Shown: one piece after another, positions 1-14,130 of the stretch | Position numbering within the stretch: position 1 is the first letter of the stretch | Layout: the number at the start of each line of letters is the position of its first letter | Origin: Tamarix chinensis | Taxonomy: Eukaryota > Streptophyta > Magnoliopsida > Caryophyllales > Tamaricaceae | Reading direction: 5' to 3' | Assembly: GCA_030549775.1 (NCBI GenBank) | Contig: CM060175.1 | Location: forward strand, 69,469,245 to 69,533,244 | DNA length: 64,000 nucleotides | Notes under the pieces: generated by a model | The model's database searches: none | Told to the model about the DNA's origin: nothing | What the model saw: only the letters and a program-made list of their open reading frames with translations | Made by a program: the position numbers and the translations under genes

Positions 1-1494
1 ACAAAAACCAAAGATATAATAAGATTAGAAGTTAGGGAAAGATAGACAAAGAAAACTAAGGCAAAGGAGGGTGGAAATTGACATGACTAAAATAAGTGGG
101 ATATCTCGTGCAAGAAGTGGTAAACAGTGGTGCTAGGGTGGAGGGTACGACAATTCCAAGGAGAAGACCAAGAGTGACACAAGTCAGAGAAAGGTGTGCA
201 TGACTAAAGAAGTAGGGCGTGTGAAGGAGGGAACTATTATGCTAGGGGGTGCACTAGTTGTGTGCCTCACAACACCAAATATAGCATATCAAGGAAGTGG
301 AAATAAGCATAGTTTGGGGTGGTAATGGTTGGAAAGTATGGTTGCAAATAAGCCGAGCCAAGGCTAATGCCTTTGGACTCATGCTTGACTTGTTTAACTA
401 AATTAGCCTAAAATAAGGCTAGATTTTGGCTCATTTAACTAAATAAAGAATTCAAGCTCACAAGTTAAATCCATAAAATGAACCGACTCAAGCTCAGGAT
501 CTTTTAATAAATGAGCCCAAAAGTGAGGCTCAGACTCGACTTATTTAACCAAACAAATAAGTTGAACCAAAATTTTAATAACTTGAACCAACCAAAATAA
601 CGAGCTGAATCGGCTTATTTACAACCCTATTGGTAGGGCAAGGTGGTGGTGTGGTGTAGATGGAATCGGTGGTAGGGTTGTAGGTCGTGTGAGGAGGTGT
701 CATGGTGTTAGGTTAACAAGGCTTACAGGAAATGGATGGTGGCTAGGGTGGAGGGTACAACACATGGATCTAGGATTGGTGAGGGGATGGCACAGCTTAG
801 AGGGGGTCATTGGTTTCTAAGGAAGGATGATGATTCTTGGTGGTTGGTGGTGGTCAGTGGCATAGTGCTAGACAACAACGAATAGAGAAAGGATAAGGAG
901 GAAAGGAGGAAGGGTTAGCTAGGTTTTCTCAATGAAAAAGAAGGGAAGGGAAAGATGAGAGAAGAAGAGAATAAGGGTTATTTATAGGATGAAGTGAGGG
1001 AAATGTGTGGGTTGAGGATGGGGTGCCAAATAATAAAAGGGCTTGGGTTTGGCGTGGCTTGGACAGGTGTGTCTGTAGGCTTGGGTACAAAGGGTGCATG
1101 TTGTGAGGTGGTAGTGTGTGGGGTTACTGGTAGTATAGGGGCTTATGTAGGTGTTATGTATGGATGAAAACGGAAAGGAAAAGGATGGGTGTGCGTGGGG
1201 AGGGGGAGTGTGCATGGCCCGAATGGGAAGGGGGAAAGGGATAGCCAGTCGAGAAGGAAGAAGGGAAGAAAGAAAAGGGGAAGAAGGAAAAAAAGGAAAA
1301 AAAATTTTGGAGTTAGGATTAAGATTATATGTAAGCTTAAAATTTATGAAATTTGGCAAAAAAAAATATCTATCAATTATATGGGCTTAGGGTTGGGTTT
1401 AAAAATATATATAAATTACTTAAAGTTAGGATTCAAATTAGGTTAAAATATCAATTAATAGAGATTATGGTTAGATAAATTTTAGGGTATTACA
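1..1494 (-). mobile_element. Long LTR F (partial; 5' end at 1494, rest beyond window start)
   Basis: Ends TTTTAGGGTATTACA at 1494; read on the - strand this is TGTAATACCCTAAAA, the TGTAATACC-type LTR start shared with copy B. As in the other copies, the region just inside the end is AT-rich, followed by a strand-asymmetric purine-rich block (about 1150-1310) and GGT-rich sequence (about 640-960). A MITE occupies 337-629. No coding capacity. Confidence 0.6.
337..629. mobile_element. hAT-type MITE copy 1 in LTR F
   Basis: 293 bp with imperfect terminal inverted repeats (TATGGTTGCAAATAAGCCGA and its partner ending TCGGCTTATTTACAACCCTA), flanked by ttggaaag and ttggtagg (6 of 8 matching). The body has AGCTCAAG / GGCTCATTTAACTAAA motifs homologous to the copy at 15689-15958. 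The 8-bp TSD and short length indicate a non-autonomous hAT element. Confidence 0.65.
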
Positions 1495-4207
1495 ATATCC
1501 TTATCTACAATTTTCGGTAAGAACGTTGTCAAACACAAGATTGACGTTATGCAGCCTAAATCTCTACTCACCAAGAATGACACCATTATCTTGAAATTCA
1601 AGTCTAGTTGTGTACTTTTTGCAGGTGGGGAAAGACCTCATGACTCTTAGTATTACCCTTACCTTGTCTTCTAGTACCTATATAATCTAACATTGTTTGT
1701 TGGAATGTTAAAGGGGATTGAAGTATGCCCTTCCTTTCATGACTTGGTCTATCGGATTCATCCTATTTTATTAGTACTAGTTGAAACTCTCAACATTAGT
1801 TAGTGTGTTAACAACTTTGTTTGAAAATTAGTTTTCCATGACAATGTTAAACTAGAGGTCTGAGACTTTATAGGAGGTGTTTAGGTCATATGAAAAGATG
1901 ATAGAGTTTTTTTTTATTCTAGTTGCTACACGTTGGCTTGCCCATGTGCTTGTATGCATTGCCTCTCATTCTCCTTTTTCTTTTTACTAGTGTGCATGTG
2001 TCTCCTTTTTCCAAGTTTTAGGAAGATTTTTGGCAAGACATGATTGATTTTTTGTGACCATCACATTACCCTGGGTAGTTAGAGGCCATATGAATTACAT
2101 TAGTTTCCTCAATAAATTACATTGGAGAACCTTATATCACTTGAATAAACATGTTTAATTACCACCTACAACAATTTTGTCTCTAAGATTTAGGATTTTA
2201 GGGATTAAAGTTCACTTGGTATGGAAAAGCAGGTGGTTGACTTGTTAGCTGGTGAAGTGAACAGTTTATTGCTCCCGATGAGTGGAAGTTATGTTCCCTT
2301 TAACTAGCATTACTCATATGGTGAAAAATCCTGAGGACCACCATCCTCTCTTTTTTCTTAAACTTGACTATTATTCTGCTAAATAACATAGTATGCCCTT
2401 TTTTTCAAGGTAGCTTAGCTCAATGACTCTCACATCCACTCTACCATCTCTTTTATTAGAGATGGGCATGATGACTTAGTTCATAAAATCTCTTAATCTA
2501 CCAAAGGAATCCATATATGGAATCACGTCTTGTTTAGACTTTTTTTTTAAAAGTAGTAATGGAGATTTGGCATCTAATGGGCACAATCTTATATCTTCTC
2601 TACAAGAATGGTCTGAGTAGAAAGTCATCTAATTTCTAAATATAATAAAACCTTTTTACATAGGAATATTCTTTGGTTCCAAAAAAGTAGAATAGATTTT
2701 ATAGGCTTGTAGATGTCCAAGATAGAAACAAAAAAAGTTTTCACTACTCCACTTTAAGCTAAAGGAGGAAGAGTCTTATTCATTACCTCTAAGAAGTCGG
2801 TGGGAGGTGGATCTCTGATACTATTACCATGTGTAATGTGATTCTTTTTGTTTTCCAAAGATCTTTACATAGTTGATCCCACTCTTGATTCTCATAGTAT
2901 TCCATCTTCCACATTCCCATTGCTTCTTGATGAGGAGGTTCTCAACCTTAACCAAGATGTCTCTCTTGAGGAGGTTAAAGTCATTGCCTTTTCCATGAGA
3001 TCTTATTAGATTCCATGCTAGATAGCTTTCGATCGATCTTCTATCAAAAATTTTACTCCATCCCTAGGGATTGTTGTTTTAAAAATTGCGTCAGGCACAT
3101 TTAGGGTTGGGAGCTTCAATGCTAAACTAAATGAGACCCTTATTTGCTTGATCCCAAAAGTTGACCTCCAAAAGTAGATGAAATATTTTCTGCCTATGAG
3201 GCTCCATAATGTGTCTTATTAAATCATTACGAAGATCTTGGCATAGCAAATGAAACCTACTTTGGGCATGTAATTATTATCCTTCATAACAAATTACTTA
3301 TAGGATTAAATACCAATATAATATTATCGATTTCATGATACCATTCACACCATGCACTAGAAAAAGAGGGAATTTAGGTTTTATGGCATTGAATATTAAC
3401 TTGAAAAATCCTTTTATTGACCATCATGGAGTTTTTTTTTTATCATACTCTCCAATGTTTGGGTATCCCAAATAATTTTATCTTCCTTATGATGTTTTGC
3501 ATCTCCGCCCCATGCATAAAGATTCTTTGCAACTATAAGGACTTTGAACCTTTTCTCCCACTTGAAATCTCTGCCAAGAGATCCCATTGTGCAATACCTT
3601 TTTATAACATGAATGGAGTGCCTATCTCGCCTTATATTGTGAGCCCCCGAATCTAGAAACCCGTGTTCGTGTCTAGAGGGGGAGCCAAAATTTCACACCT
3701 TTTCTTCACTAAAGACTTATTTATGTTTAATCATGCTTTAACCAAACAATGTTTATGTCCTTGACTCCTTTAGTATTGCTTCAAGAAAAAAAGTGAGCCT
3801 TAAAAAGTCTATCATTTACTTTTCTACTAACGTGCCTCGTGGTCTTGTCCATGAGATTGTGTCTTCCACTGGGATCACTTGTGCGCCTTCCTTTGGCCAC
3901 TACTTGGGAGTATAAACCTGTAATGGGAAAATTTATGAGGGAATATCCTTACATGTTGTTGATAGAGTTCAAAAGAGATTATTTGCTTGAAAACCTAAAT
4001 TCTTCTCTCTTGCTAGATGAGCAATGCTTGTTCAATCAGTTCCTTATGTTATCTCAGTTTATTATATGCATAAATACATACTTATGAAGTTGATTTCTAG
4101 TTATATTGATAAGCTTAAACATATGTTACTTTGGGGAAGTGCCGGTAGGAGGAAGCTTCATTTGTTGATCTAGTTAAAGGTTTGTGGTGGCGTGGCTATG
4201 TAAACAA

Positions 4208-5844
4208 TGCACTAAAAGATGGAAAAGTTGCCACAACACAATGTGTAATTTTACATAGAAATTCTAAGTAATATAGTGATGGGTAGAGTATCAAACCCAT
4301 AAGGACTAGGATAGTTCGATGTTGTAGGATAGTTATAGGGTGCAAAATAAAGAAACCAGAAACAAGTAATGTTGTAGGATAAGGATAAATATGAAAGCAA
4401 ATGCAAATGAGAAGATAATAGTTAATAGGATAAGATAGATATGGTAGAAAACTCCAAGAAATCGGGTTGCAAGGAAGGGAATCTTAATTCACTTTACAAG
4501 TATTAAATCATCACATTGTAGCATGCAAGACCCTATAGAGTAACAACACTCATCCAATCATGAGGCTTTACTTAGGATGAAACATACTCTTAGGTATTCA
4601 CCATCATGGTATATGCACCCTGAGAATGTCACATAGTGAGTTTCCTATTGTTAATGTATAACTCTAAGCATATCTCTATGCTAGATTAGACATTATTTTT
4701 TACCAATTTTCACTAATTTTATCCTTCTTAGGCTTCAACCAACTAAGTATAATTCCTATGCAATTAATAAATAACTTCATGCAACATTCACTGCACTAAA
4801 AGTGAAATACCCATAAATTGATAACATAACACAATACTACAACATTCAAGTCAATGCAATATTGGAATCCTCATGATCCTGCCCAGAAAATAGATCAAAT
4901 CATGCTAAGAATGGACTCTAAATTATAAAGGAGATAAAAGAAAGAAATACAAAGAATAGGGAAGAGTACACCTTGTAGGGTTACTCGTGCAAATAGGGAG
5001 AATGATCTTCTTTCCTCCTTGAACTTCATTTTTGATTTTGGGATTGAATCTCCTTGGCTTATCCTCTATTTTTTTTTATATTTCCACCTCTGATTTCCCT
5101 CTAATTTCAGCTATGGTTTTCCCCATAATAATGGTGGATACTCCCCTTCATTTTCTCATCTAATTCTATTTTACAGAGGAGGTAGGGTGAGAGACTAAGG
5201 GTTATATGACATATGTTGAGAAATTAATCTGTGGAATTGAGGACCACTTAAGGAAAAAAATAATTTTCAATTTCTAAGATTGTCAAAAATGGTTACACAC
5301 GCAATTTTTTATTTTGATCTTTCACTCTATGACCACTAGGTTTGTCCACCCGATGAACATCCTATAAATTCTCTTACCCTAGAGGGTCCTTTACCCTATA
5401 GGGTAATATCACCCTATAAGGTCAGTTTCCTGGTAGCATCCTTTTACCCTATGGTCACTCTATAGAAGAGATAGTCAATTTGGAGAAAGGATGAGGATGA
5501 AAGACACACATGGTACTTGGGCTATGTTGGCTTATTCTTTAGATTGCATCATCTTATATCATCTTATTGATCTGTACTGTTACTCTCCCTATCAAGCCAC
5601 CCTAAGTAAAATAGAATAAGCTTTCCCTAAATGTAAAAACAATCATTTTTAGCCTAAAAAACACTAAGTTTAGGCTGTTTAGGACACAGGTTCCTATTTT
5701 CCCATACTTAGGTGTCATAACACTATAGAGTGGAGAAAACTTATAGCATACCTCACTTTATAGTGTAATAAATACAAAAGCACATGTAAATTTTATCCTA
5801 AAAGGGGATAAAAATATGCACTTTCATATTTTTATCATTATGCA
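4208..5844. mobile_element. Solo LTR S1 inside the LINE (1637 bp)
   Basis: Starts TGCACTAAAAG and ends TTATGCA (TG...CA), flanked by aacaa (4203-4207) and aacca (5845-5849). LINE homology stops on its left and resumes on its right (GGLGLRCGSL...). The start region contains a GAGTATCAAACCCATAAGGA stretch typical of some plant LTRs. No coding domain. Confidence 0.55.
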
Positions 5845-6672
5845 AACCAAAGAATATGGGAGGTTTGGGCTTGCGTTGTGGTAGCTTGATGAATATTGCC
5901 AATTTCCTTAAACTAGAATGGGATTTACTTCGTAACAAGGAGTGCCTTTGAGTTCATATTTTATTGGAGAAATGCTTGAAGATCGGTACCATCATTCATG
6001 TCACTAGAATCAAAAGATATTCCCCCATATAGCGAAAAATACATGATTCAATTGATATCTTGTAGTTGGGTATCAAATGTTCAATCCATAGTAGCCTCAA
6101 CACTCATTTTTTGCTTGATTGGTAGACACGTGTCAGCTCCCTAATTAACCACATTGCTCAAATCACATTGCTAGATGACCTGAATAGAAGTGTCTTCGAC
6201 TACTTAGCCCCAAGTAGTTGGAATTAAGAGATATTTCATGGCCTACTCTCTAATAAATCCCTTAAAGAACTAGCTAATGCTTGGTCCTCTATGGAAATTC
6301 CAATAGTGATATTCATTTGGGGGAGTAGCGATGACATCTGATTAGTTAAATTTGCTTATTGCATGCAATAGGATGATCTCGAGTATGCATCTTCTCATTA
6401 GACGATGTTTGCAGCCTCCTAACTTGCCAAAGGATTCATACATTCGCATAGCTTGTAGTGCATGAGTACCTTCTAATAAATCTAAAAAATGCAAGAACTA
6501 TCTTAGTTCATATGGGTTGTGTAGTTATTGTGGGGAAGAGGAGACTCTCCTTCTTGCCATTCACTATTGCGAGCTAATCATATTTTTTTTTTGCATGACT
6601 TTTCCCCAACTAATTGTGATGCTAGTTTTATTGAACTCCCTTGGTGTAAATGGAGATAATTGTATTGATGCT

Positions 6673-8123
6673 TGAACGCCCATATAGATACTCTAGAGGG
6701 TGTGAATAGATTATTTTGTAACAACAATGATAAATTAAATTTTTTTGAGAAATAAGTACAAGGATGGAAAACAATAAATATGTAATTTATAGTGGTTCAA
6801 GAAACTCTATAAAATTTCTCTACATCCACTACCAAAAGTTTTTGTCTTTTGGATTTGAATCTCTTTATTTATAATGGATGTTTGATGATGATCACTCCTC
6901 TCTTGGTTTATGAGCCTACAAACCTAGTTATTCTCTATGGGTTTATGAGACTATAATCTCAATGACCTCTCTTAGGAATGTTAGGCAATACATCACTCAT
7001 CACTTGTATTTGTGATAATGAGTTTGAATAAACATAATAAAAATCTTCACTAGATAGCATATGAAAGTGAGTAATCACTAATGAAGATTTTTATCTAGCT
7101 AGAGAAATAATAATTACAAGTATATGAACACTCTAGCTAAATGTGAAGAACAAATTGAGCACTAAAGATGTTTGATTTGAATTTAAAAGTGTAAAATCAA
7201 AACTCTCTTTGATTCTTTCTATGATGTAAATGATGGTTTTAGAAGAGTTGTGCTAGTTTGATTGATGTTTATTAAAGTATAACAACTATTATTTATAGTG
7301 CTAAAAGATGAAAAAAATTAGCACTAGCTATTGGGTGTAAAAAGTACTCCAATAGTTGAATTACAATGGGTATAAAATATAGAAATGCCTAGACCGGTCA
7401 ATCAGTATTCAAACCAGTCGATTGGTTTTGACAGACGAGTCAATTGGTGGAATAGTTTTCAACAATACACACCTTTACAAAAAAGACCATAACTTGAGAT
7501 ACATAGCTCAAATTTGTATACCGTATTTTTTTCTGTAAAGTAGACATCATAATATTTGAAAAGAAATATTATTCACCCAAAAATAATGTCTATGTAATGT
7601 ATGGTGAATTTTACAAGTTAATTAATATGCAAAACTACTTAAAATAAAATCAATTTAAGACAACATTTTGCACAAATACTTGAAAACATTTTTGATGCAT
7701 GAAATCACTTTAAGATCTTTTAAAATTATTTTTGAATAGGATTATAAATTTCAAATCATTGAAAAATATAATTTCTCAATATGTAAATTATATATACATA
7801 AAACTTAAGATAGTAACATAATATCTAAAGCTTAAATCTTGGTATCTTAAGAACACTTGCTTATCTCTTTAATGTTTGTGTATTACACATATGAAATTGA
7901 AGTACTTGAAGCTAGAGTCTTATTTTGTCCTCCGTTTTGATCTTTATATTGTGCTTGGGATATGATTTGTAAACTTTAACTCTTTAACACCTATTTATCT
8001 TAGTTAAGTGTTGAATACTTCACTTTGTACTATGATACACATGTACTCTTAATAAGATAAGTTAAATTCATAATTGTGTTTGTTATCATCAAAATAAAGG
8101 TTGATTAACCTATGAGGCCAACA
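6673..8123. mobile_element. Solo LTR S2 inside the LINE (1451 bp), TSD ATGCT
   Basis: Starts TGAACGCCCATATAG and ends GAGGCCAACA, flanked on both sides by a perfect 5-bp duplication ATGCT (6668-6672 and 8124-8128). It contains the CTCTAGAGGGTGTGAATAG and TTGTTATCATCAAAATAAAG motifs seen near the ends of plant LTRs of one widespread type. LINE zf-RVT-like sequence lies before it and RNase H-like sequence after it. Confidence 0.75.
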
Positions 8124-8756
8124 ATGCTAATTTCATTCAAAACTAATATCTCATGAAAGAGGTAGGTCCGACAAACTCTACATCTTGGGCGGTAATGTTT
8201 GCGAAGCCGTATGGAAGCTATGGTGTGAAAATAATATGCATATCTTATCTAATTGATCTACAAATGCATAGGTGATTGTTCAATGCACTAGAAAATTTAC
8301 CATAGAAGAATTTACGGCTTGGAATCAAGTGTAAGGACTTTTCTAGCAATGTTGACATTATTTACTAAAACATTTATGATGGATAGTGCCTTCGGATGAA
8401 ATAGTTAAAATCAATGTCAATGGGAGTGTAGAATCACATGAACAACAACTCTTCTATGGTAGTGTGACTCCTATACTCTAGCATATCTCATTAGCATCCT
8501 CTATTCAATATTTTGGTGTCTTATACTTCTATTTTTATACTTTTTTATTATTGCTCATTCTCACATGATTATTAAGAGTCAAACTTTGTAGCAAATAAGC
8601 TAGACAATATTGTGCACTCCTTCTTCCTTAGTTGTTAGAGCTTTGATGCGCCCTCGAAATTTGATGTGATAAGTGGTACTTTTATATGTCACTATAGCAT
8701 GTCTACTTAGGGCACCCTATCACTAGACTTATAACCCCCTTTCTAAGAAAAAAAAA

Positions 8757-9429
8757 GTATGTTAATTGCTAAAAATACTTACTTTTAGAAATAGAGAGAG
8801 AGTAATTCATTATCTAGTATGATTAATTATATTTGGGAAAGCTTTGATATCCTTTAATCTTACCATAAGATTTAATGCTTTTTTTTAACAAAATTGTTTA
8901 TGTATGTACAAATTTGTCATTAAAATCATTTTATTTTGATTTACACATAGTTCCCTAAAACAATGATTATTTAAATATACCACCCGATTTGTAATAAGAG
9001 ACATAATTTTTTAGTGTATATTCATTAGTGTTAAGATTTAGAAGAAGAAGAAAGCCCATCTATTATTACTAATATACATATCATTATATTGATATTCCCT
9101 ACTTCTTTTTGATACGTTTTTATTATAAAAGAGAATAGTAAGGTTAGGACCAAAAATATAACAATTTATTTTTAATACCTTTCGTAAATGACTATGAAAT
9201 AATATTAAAAAAACCTTATATCTTTTATATTATGAAAGGAAGGGTATACCATTTATCTACAAATAAATTTACTATTATCAAAAAAATTTGACTCCCTTTG
9301 TCTCATAACTTTTGCTTGTTATTATTTTTTGGGATGTTTCATGAGATATGCACACTTTCTATTTTTATGTCATTTGGTATTTTTTCCCTTGATACATAAA
9401 TAAGTAGTATATGCACCATTCCTATTTTT
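8757..9429. other. Unassigned AT-rich sequence
   Basis: Low-complexity AT-rich DNA. A CTCCCTTTGTCTCATAA string at about 9293 resembles a Stowaway terminus but no partner was found. Nothing else recognised. Confidence 0.4.
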
Positions 9430-10932
9430 CCCTTCTAAAAATTTTATTTTAAAAGACTTATGTGGAAGCTAAAACAAAGAATATTACAATCACATCTAAT
9501 ATGGAGATAGGTGTGTACAGTGCATGATTCATGCTAGATATAAGGCTAAAATCATAACTAGGTACAAAAATTAACAATCGTCAACAAAAAATATAATAAA
9601 GTGTTCCAAGGAGATGTAAAAAGATCAACAAGACGTTAGTGGTCATACGAGACCAGTACAATATCATAAAGAAAGATGTAAAATACCAAAAATAAAATTA
9701 AAGTGTGTAAATGTATTATAGGAGGGAAAACACCCTAACATAGGTAAAATGCTACATCGGCTAACCTAACTCTCATGCTACAAAATAATACTCTCCTATA
9801 AAAGATAGAAATTGGCTAACTTCATTCTTCTATACAAAGGTATCTACTATCTACTTCCCTTAATATCAGTCAAGTTCATCAATGGACCCATTCAACTATA
9901 GTAGAAATAGTATGGGTGTAGTATTGAGTAAATATACAAAACACATACAAGATACATGATGCATGTAGAATCATCGTAAACTTTGACATATAATAATCAT
10001 ACTTAGGCATACATGTAAACACATATTGAAATACCATATTACCTACACTACAATACTTATGTTATGACACACCCCAAATTATACAATTCATAGAACAATA
10101 TATACAATCCATCTCAACAACATAACACATGTGATACAATTCATTTGGTATAAGAGTCATGATTACTTTATAATATAAATCATGCGATAACACATGATGC
10201 ATATGGATACATGTAATAATATGAAAATCATACGACCATGATCATATAGAAAAATTTATTGATAATACATAGTTCACATGTTATGATAACATGTGATACA
10301 ACTAATACTAAAGTAATCACATACAATAATGGAAATAAAATTTAAGACAACTAAGATCGGGTATACAATATGTACTTACGATCAAATCCAATTACAATAT
10401 TCTATTAAAGGTGATCACATAAATCCATTTTATTATAATCTTTGATAGTTGGCCTATAATATCCCCCACAATATCTCAATACCTATAAATGTAATCCAAG
10501 TAACCAATAAGGCACATAAATTCAGGGTAAAGCCATTATCATTAGAGAAATAAAATTCGACAGAAACTAACTACTACTAATAACCAATTTCCTTATGAGT
10601 GTTCCCCCTATAGATTATAAGCCTAATAGTGTAGAAAAAAGTACTTAGACCGCTTGGTCTCACCCAAAGGCAAACTACATAAGAGGCCAAAGCTGACTAA
10701 TACTTGGTAACTAGTCCATAATATAATAATCTAGATCCACCGTTAAGGTCGTTTGTCTTTAAGTTGATTACAATTTTTATCATGTGGTAATACTTAATAC
10801 ATAACACACATATGCCCATAATTAATCATTTTCCATTTAAACACAACCATAAATTAACCAATAATTAATTAACCAAGCCATGAAGTCCAAATACAGGCAT
10901 GAATCCACAACTACCACTTGATCAAAAAGATC
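9430..10932 (-). mobile_element. Decayed long-LTR fragment H
   Basis: Carries the family's 3'-end landmarks on the - strand in the right order: a TGTGGAAGCTAAAA/TATTACAATCACATC stretch (9460-9500), the ATGCTAGATATAAGGCTAAAA stretch (about 9530), and AGTATGGGTGTAGTATTGAG followed by TAAAT (9909-9932), the diverged form of the CAGTA...TACTGAGTAA motif. The external end is lost. Solo LTR D may have inserted into it. Confidence 0.4.
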
Positions 10933-11635
10933 ATATATGTAACACCCCCAAATAATTACAGTTGAAAATTTTCATTTAATTAAAACAAACACAAGCACAA
11001 GGGTGCTACCGCCGTGATCAGTACAAGTCTGGCCCCCGGCCATTCTCATACCAACCTTAAGGCTAAGGATAATTTCATAAGAACATTAAACAACTTAAAA
11101 CGGATATAAAACTAAAATATTCATAATACAAAAATCATAGTGTGTATTAAAAGTTATACAACCCAATAGAGTACGTAATCTAAGTTCCCATGAGGGATAA
11201 AAGGGTACAGTACAATAAAATGAAAATAAAATGATATGTAAGTAAGCTAAAGTAAAGGAGAGAGTCCGACCAACGTCACTCCCGGGTCCCCATGCCTATC
11301 CAAAGCACAACTCTCAGCCCTGCCCGATGCCTCATAAGTATCATAGGCATCGAAGATGGCGTCTCTTACCTGTACAAACTCAGTAAGGTCCTCTACTCAT
11401 GGGAATGAGTAGCATCCATGAAACAGGTATTTAGTACACTACGTACTGAGTAAGGTAACCATGCATCTAAGGCCAAACACAGAAAGGCATATAATACAAG
11501 TAGGATCATATAGACAAACATACAAGCCATGCAGATAATAGAAGTCATGCTATAGTCCGGTTAAACTCAATCATTAGATCTCTGACCAATATACTCATTT
11601 CACACTATGCTCTTTATAATTCCATGCGAGTACAG

Positions 11636-11990
11636 AAACCCCACTATTATAGCCGGTGGATTGGAAACGTACAGGGCAGAACGCTCCTAACCACTATTAT
11701 TGCTAGTGGATCGGTCTCCAAGGCAAAGTGCTCCTGGCCACTATCATGCTGGTAGATCGGTCTGGCCCCTACTCTCATGGTGTTTCACTATGAATACTTA
11801 GTGTCTTTCACATATCTTATCATAACTTAGAGTTTGTTTTATTAAGCTCCAGATCCCTCACTATTATAGCCGATGGATTAGAAATGTACAGGGTAGAACG
11901 CACCTGACCACTATTATATGTCGGTGGATCGGTCTCTAGGGCACCCTGGCACCTAGCCACTATTATGCCGGTGGATTGGTTTGGGCCTGG
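11636..11990 (-). repeat. Tandem short-repeat array in LTR D
   Basis: Repeated CCACTATTATAGCCGGTGG-type units (at about 11640, 11691, 11738, 11860, 11909 and 11958), each followed by a variable spacer and GGTCT. It is the same repeat type as in copies A, C and G. Confidence 0.75.
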
Positions 11991-13477
11991 CTCAATAATC
12001 TTTCGCTTTAAATAATTAGTATCTTAACTATGTCTTATTCAATATATGTTTTTACCCTAGAAATGAATGTTCTTTGGACTACCTACTCACACAATCTGTC
12101 TAGTCCCATTCTCCCAAGAGGGCCCATCCCATATCTTAGGACTTTTATACCTCCTAACACATCCCGACATCTTTTCCCTCTTTTACTTAATCACCATGAA
12201 TACCCAACTCCCAAGTGTGTGGGTTGAGGCCCATTTCCCTATACCATCTAAGTCAATGCACTATCATCCTCTAGGGTTTTTCTTGAAACCCTAATTGGAC
12301 CTATATGGCCCATCCTTCCTCTATCTCATACAACTAAAGCTCCTTTACCACCTAACACATCACCTCACTTAGATTCAACCCCAAGAGTTCCACTTTACTT
12401 CCCATTTGCACATATGACCATGAAACCTTAGTTGCCCACCCAAACCCTAGCACCTTTCTTTTCCCATATATCTCCTCTCCATTACTCACCTATCATCCTC
12501 TCTTTCACATGACACCTACACTCACCCTCCATGTGATATTCTTCCACTTTTTCCCCATATTCCACACCCCCTCCATTATTTTTACTTCCACAATCTCCTC
12601 CTTTTAGGGTTTTCCTCCCAAACCCTAGCCAAGTTCCCTATACACCCTTTTACCAACCTATGAACTATTTTTCACCCAAGGACTCCAATCACCCCAAAAA
12701 CTCTTCTCTTTCCTTACTTACACCCCAAGGTAACTTTTCCTATGTAAGGATCATCCCCATGCAAACTCCATCTATCCCATGTAAACCCTAGACTTCCCCA
12801 TGCAAGATTCACTCCACTATTTTATTTTGTCCATATTTTCCTTTTGTTTGTCCCCTCATGGATCATGAGATAATTAGGTCATTCTCATATCCCTTTAGTC
12901 AACTCACTTCCCATTTTTTCCTTTTCATCCTTTCACCCCATATCATATTATTAAAACATCCTAGCATGTATATCCTAGAGGATCACATCATATAACACCA
13001 CAAGCACAACATACATATCATTTTCCACATTCCATAAGGAGGTCACATGAATGTACCTCAACTACAAGTTGCGCTACAAGTAAGCAATCATAATAACATA
13101 AGGTACACAAACATGACATAACACATGGCATATAAGGAACATAACACACATAGTCGACCTTAGCTACATCCTTACCTAATACAGCACCGAGCTTAGAGCA
13201 CATTCCTACACCTCCTTAGGGATGTGACTTGGTTCACCTATAAGAGTGAAATACTAAGGGTTAACTTCCCTCTTACCAAAATTATCATTATTTCCTAGCT
13301 ACCCTTATCATAGCCTAATATTAGGGCTAATAATAGTAGTAGTAGTTTTTTAAGTAAAAGTAGGGGTATTATTCTTAAAGTAGCTAATCATGCTACTACT
13401 GGTCAAAATAGGTCTTAGTAGTTATATTGGTTCATGTTAAAGTATTATTAGAAATATTTATATTACTAAAGATAATA

Positions 13478-13480
13478 GCT

Positions 13481-13543
<63 letters not shown>

Positions 13544-13673
13544 GTGTTAGTAATATTAAAATAGTGACAATAATGATACTAATAATGATGATGATGATGA
13601 TGATACTAATCATAATAATAATAATAATAATAATAGTGTTAGTAATATTAAAATAGTGACAATAATGATACTA

Positions 13674-13735
<62 letters not shown>

Positions 13736-13981
13736 AATAATAATAATAATAATAATAGTAATAATAATAATAACAATGATAGTAGTACTAGTAATATTAG
13801 TGATATAGGTAATAATAACAATAATGATGAAATAATAATAATAATAATAATGGTTCAAATCTTAATAATAATAGTAATAAGGGTTCTAATAATCATAATA
13901 ATAGTAACATTAGTAGTAATAGGGCCAAGGTTAATAATGATGATGATGATACTTCAAATCTTAGTAATAATAGAACCCAAT

Positions 13982-14014
<33 letters not shown>

Positions 14015-14130
14015 GTTCAAATAATAATAATATTAGTAGTAGTAGTAGTAATATACCAAAGTTAATAATAATAATAATAATAATATCCATAGTAGTAATA
14101 ATAATGATGATGATGATGATATTAACACAA
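13478..14130. repeat. Compound AAT/ATG microsatellite
   Basis: About 650 bp of nearly pure (AAT)n and (ATG)n blocks: AAT at 13481-13541, ATG at about 13676-13730, further AAT at 13610-13635, 13735-13755 and 13988-14013, with AGT variants between. A motif shared with an internal duplication (GTGTTAGTAATATTAAAATA at 13545 and 13635) shows segmental growth. Long Ile/Asn frames through it are artefacts. Confidence 0.9.

Larger units (their letters stand above)
1670..8756 (+). mobile_element. Degenerate LINE (non-LTR retrotransposon), split by two solo LTRs
   Basis: Ancient ORF2 remnants in order, frameshifted and with many stops: an endonuclease start (CWNVKG, about 1700) and LVYRIHPILLVLVET (about 1750); FTWYGKAGG and MFPLTSITHMVKNPEDHHPL (2210-2350); reverse transcriptase with HNVSY.IITKILA (3200), YHTLQCLGIPNNFI (3440-3480) and a GDPLSPYIF-like block (3620-3645); GGLGLRCGSLMNIANFLKLE (5860-5925); and, after the second insertion, RNase H-like IVPSDEIVKINVNGSV (8385-8435). 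It ends with a short A tract (8748-8756). Pieces are 1670-4207, 5845-6672 and 8124-8756. The 5' end is not defined. Confidence 0.7.

Noticed and set aside
3417..4087. Two + strand frames of 79-82 codons
   Set aside because: Fragments of the dead LINE reverse transcriptase, annotated as part of that element.
13610..14090. Several 65-82 codon frames rich in Ile, Asn or Leu
   Set aside because: They lie entirely in AAT/ATG microsatellite and are compositional.
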